A DNA stretch of 64,000 bases from assembly GCF_028686475.1 (NCBI RefSeq), contig NZ_JAQUCA010000011.1:20355-84354 (forward strand), written 5' to 3'. Under the pieces are notes generated by a model. The model made no database searches, was not told the origin of the DNA, and saw only the letters and a program-made list of their open reading frames with translations. Below, piece by piece: positions 62,901 through 64,000 of this stretch (position 1 is its first letter; the number at the start of each line of letters is the position of its first letter). The position numbers and the translations under genes are program-made. This DNA is from Giesbergeria sp. Its GTDB lineage: Bacteria; Pseudomonadota; Gammaproteobacteria; Burkholderiales; Burkholderiaceae_C.

Positions 62901-63246
62901 CAGCACGACATCGGTTCACCTCGGTTCGGGCGGCGGGCTGATGTGCATAGCGTCGGAACTGTTCACCTCCGACAAGGGCTATGCGTGGACGCATCGCGAC
63001 ACGCCGATTCACATCGACCAATGCTTCGCGCTGCAAGACCTGAGCCTGATTACCTCGAGCAGTGGTAGAACGATGCTGGTGAGCCAGGATGACGGGCTCA
63101 GCTTTAAGAAACTAAGCATGGAGGACGGCCACTGGAACCACCTTACCGCCAACGACACGAACCTGCTGGCCGTGTACTACGAGAACCGGCACGAGGAAAC
63201 CGTGCTGCGCATCGGAAGCTACCGCTACCTGCCGCCTCAGTCCTAA
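59977..63246 (+). CDS. Unassigned protein with helical N-terminus and Asp-box repeats
   Basis: The 1089-residue protein starts with a helical, partly coiled-coil region (about 1-165: MQRFAWHYLQQLQQQNLITA, RDFLEQAVDRIDQRLRRLED), a middle with helical repeat character (about 170-700), and a C-terminal part in which Asp-box motifs recur: RSEDGLQW near 771, SRDALNW near 821, SDKGYAW near 998 and SQDDGLSF near 1037. Asp-boxes mark beta-propeller blades of the BNR/sialidase type, which bind ligands or proteins. It is coupled to the membrane/nuclease-like gene upstream (9 bases apart). I infer a sensor or receptor partnered with that effector. No ATPase or nuclease motif is visible in it. Confidence 0.65.
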   Translation: MNQASLSEAEQIFGAPLDSSELTAINQLVEKHRANAAVTQQLAMDASRLVTASQERLARQLEAGFFKRLAHSVSGKTSENQALNQADMLQMQRFAWHYLQQLQQQNLITAQGIAVIRNNLGTMNEVIIETRDFLEQAVDRIDQRLRRLEDNTNFSNWALNIEANKRRFAPIPKNLLVLRLAYDFLRQHPGAMLTGRDIGNYLVTTLEKLGVNCDETLRLLDFINDLIDQIGYVGLDQYRATVALSTDEHGIDSAYIQNSISGVGFNALYFLADHYVKIADLIGDPELCPSDAAREKIIAKFFGQELNGLATTYSIRDLICEIISGGQLAIAVYRDEHRLDVPPEAPALDTEAASEQIALVSSLPDITVHSFLDACGSNQAKRDYLLLLALCVDNAAALSSPAREFIALLADHAGTPELLQDVLELADNPRKALHCQPIMQALLDDENKKATWLLDAFFLLTLAQKPIESPAIKIVLGLLKPTNLKDILPSLLLMVNGEDSAAVLHAAQQLNASTQGWKNLVRYRALRFDAYYSKVLKQLSVAGWANLQITVEIGSVSMKAMEYAFYMPSSDGGFLSGVLDKAGSAACSLGRRLALSSLNEIRKKARDFLSEHQSALYVANSQIAHWNLPTFEFSNDIAYSDYVLDDSTDNEDWGDQFQRYYNQIEHTLNAFSCVCTEASEQLEFFVKGDFDSSVIAIKERKRAEWQQKQALEQLKMQSVTIVKDGEPCLLGLEWQQVTQPPCEAEKITYIRTDGKFWLVVACIDSKDRFYRSEDGLQWQEVWLDAPECEVSLNKLEIVNGVWIAWNRSWSCASRPEGFYYSRDALNWQHSAGPAPANNSDLSLNDGKLSYQDIVYFNGMWLWTATKYRRYSYVEKGFFSDTTKSGSYAQTLVFRGADLAGPWEPWDQTPRTGEGVVIERICSLPGRNGLLAFCKYDWSYMHDNKKPEQPPFVMYYGAAKAWQKCEWESSSHYTASSTTSVHLGSGGGLMCIASELFTSDKGYAWTHRDTPIHIDQCFALQDLSLITSSSGRTMLVSQDDGLSFKKLSMEDGHWNHLTANDTNLLAVYYENRHEETVLRIGSYRYLPPQS

Positions 63247-63455
63247 TCTACGCTGGCCCCTCCCGGATCACGCGGCAGCCACGAGCGACCGCGATCATTT
63301 GAGCCGTCAATCTCGATTATTCGACGTCAGACAGTGGAAACAGTGGCAGTGTCGACAAGTGAACGCAGGTGTTCATCAAGCAGCTTTGCAATGTGCCCGC
63401 CAGAGATAAGCACGCCAGCCTACATGTTCTTTTCCATGGCGTGCCCGGTGAGGTT

Positions 63456-63842
63456 GGGGGACTAAGCCGGAACCCCAGAAATTTCCGTCAACTTGGGGTA
63501 GAACAAGCAGTCGTGTCACCAGCCGCCATTTCAGTGTCGGAAAAGGTATTGCACTGGATTTCCGTCTATTGAGGCAATCCGACAGGGTTTGACGTACATG
63601 TTTTGACCCTGTTTCAGGGTGTTTGAGGCACTACGCGAAGGCCAAGCGGAAAACACTTGTTTCACGACACCTCGCCTGCAAACGTAGGCCGATTCATTGG
63701 TGCTACAGCGACCCCTACCAGGCCAGATGGCGGCTGGTGACACGACTGCGCTTGTTCTACCCCAACTTGGTTAGCAGATAGCAGCACTGTGGTCACATGG
63801 GTGTTGATTGGCAATCCAAGAATGCTGGATCAATCTGGTGCT
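63456..63842. mobile_element. Partial 3.8-kb-type element carrying a nested MITE
   Basis: Bases 63456-63494 repeat the terminal sequence of the element at 3804 (GGGGGACTAAGCCGGAACCC, one change), and 63769-63842 continue its interior as seen in reverse at about 4001-4074. Between them is a separate 269-bp insertion. The element is cut at 63842 by the Tn3-type end. The stretch 63247-63455 before it has no gene. Confidence 0.75.
63495..63763. mobile_element. 269-bp nested MITE with 5-bp target duplication
   Basis: The ends are inverted repeats starting GGGGTAGAACAAGC and running to about 35 bp (CACCAGCCGCC), with a 2-base gap in one arm. The target duplication AACTT lies at 63490-63494 and 63764-63768, and removing the insert restores the interior of the host element. 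It encodes nothing. GGGG ends and a 5-bp duplication are Tn3-like, but the internal repeat is not a known Tn3 end. Confidence 0.8.
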
Positions 63843-63880
63843 GGGGTCGCTGTAGAAAACGGAATTTAAAGTACGTTAAG
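63843..63880. repeat. 38-bp Tn3-family terminal repeat, left end
   Basis: It reads GGGGTCGCTGTAGAAAACGG and on to GTACGTTAAG, a divergent Tn21-type end oriented outward to the left. A resolvase gene end lies 16 bases inside, so a transposon begins here and continues past the window. Confidence 0.75.
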
Positions 63881-63896
63881 CCTACCGAAGCGTTTT

Positions 63897-64000
63897 TCAG
63901 ATGTTGGTTGTTGTGGCTTTGGCCGGTTGTAGCGCAGCATACAAAGCTGTTTTTCCAATCTTGAGTCGTGCTGCGGCTTCCCGGACGTTCAAGCCGTTAG
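63897..64000 (-). CDS. tnpR: Resolvase (serine recombinase) C-terminus, partial
   Basis: The last 33 codons of a minus-strand gene running in from the window edge encode NGLNVREAAARLKIGKTALY followed by a short tail ending in TTTNI: the helix-turn-helix of Tn3-family TnpR resolvases. The stop codon is at 63897-63899, next to the transposon end. The catalytic domain lies outside the window. Confidence 0.8.
   Translation of the reverse strand, partial: NGLNVREAAARLKIGKTALYAALQPAKATTTNI

Noticed and set aside
1..64000. tRNA or rRNA genes, retron reverse transcriptase
   Set aside because: None was recognised on either strand by eye; a tRNA scan would settle the first.

Overview
The window is accessory DNA: a defence island joined to a plasmid-type backbone and heavily reworked by transposable elements. 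No housekeeping or ribosomal RNA gene is visible. Mid-to-high GC genes, a tyrosine recombinase whose N-terminal half looks like the DUF3701 (phage_integ_N) type, ParF/ParG-like partition genes, Tn3-family ends and several toxin-antitoxin (TA) pairs suggest a plasmid or large integrative element of a betaproteobacterium, perhaps Burkholderiales/Comamonadaceae-like. That placement is inference from gene style, not from a marker gene.

Layout. (1) 0.2-3.7 kb: four-gene operon of an AAA ATPase, an RloB-like protein (AbiL-like pair), an HNH endonuclease and an RNase H-fold-like protein. (2) 3.8-7.0 kb: a 312-bp element with perfect 41-bp inverted ends, a gene cut by it, a PLD-type nuclease on the minus strand, and remnants of IS3 and IS66 elements, the IS3 remnant itself split by an 81-bp TA-flanked miniature element. 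(3) 7.1-12.4 kb: one 1773-residue Avs-like STAND NTPase with a Cap4-type N-terminal nuclease. (4) 12.4-30 kb: plasmid-like backbone with Tn3 end, HigBA-like TA pair, tyrosine recombinase, a duplicated and decayed recombinase/rep tail, winged-helix replication-type protein, ParG and ParA, membrane protein, AT-rich iteron-like segment, DUF927 helicase and a TnpB gene.

(5) 30-57 kb: a long co-directional defence stretch. A SNF2 helicase and a very large DNA methyltransferase form a two-gene operon ending in a terminator. After it come a fused antitoxin-like gene with an ADP-ribosyltransferase-like toxin, two near-identical glutathione S-transferase-like genes flanking a YefM/RelE pair and an ISL3 insertion, an AT-rich Zorya type II module (ZorA, ZorB, ZorE), a 2137-residue DUF1998 helicase (DruE or DrmA/DrmB-like), and a UvrD-like helicase with a RelE/ParE-like N-terminus. 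The high-GC helicase and methyltransferase genes on both sides look like halves of one system split by AT-richer cassettes.

(6) 57-64 kb: a DUF4160/DUF2442 pair, a Tn3-derived miniature element, then a two-gene operon I cannot assign to a known system: a protein with an E-D-QxK nuclease-like motif plus a glycine-zipper membrane segment, followed by a 1089-residue protein with a helical N-terminus and Asp-box (beta-propeller-like) repeats. It ends in nested miniature elements and the start of a Tn3-family transposon carrying a resolvase. I regard this operon and the split helicase/methyltransferase locus as the best candidates for undescribed biology.
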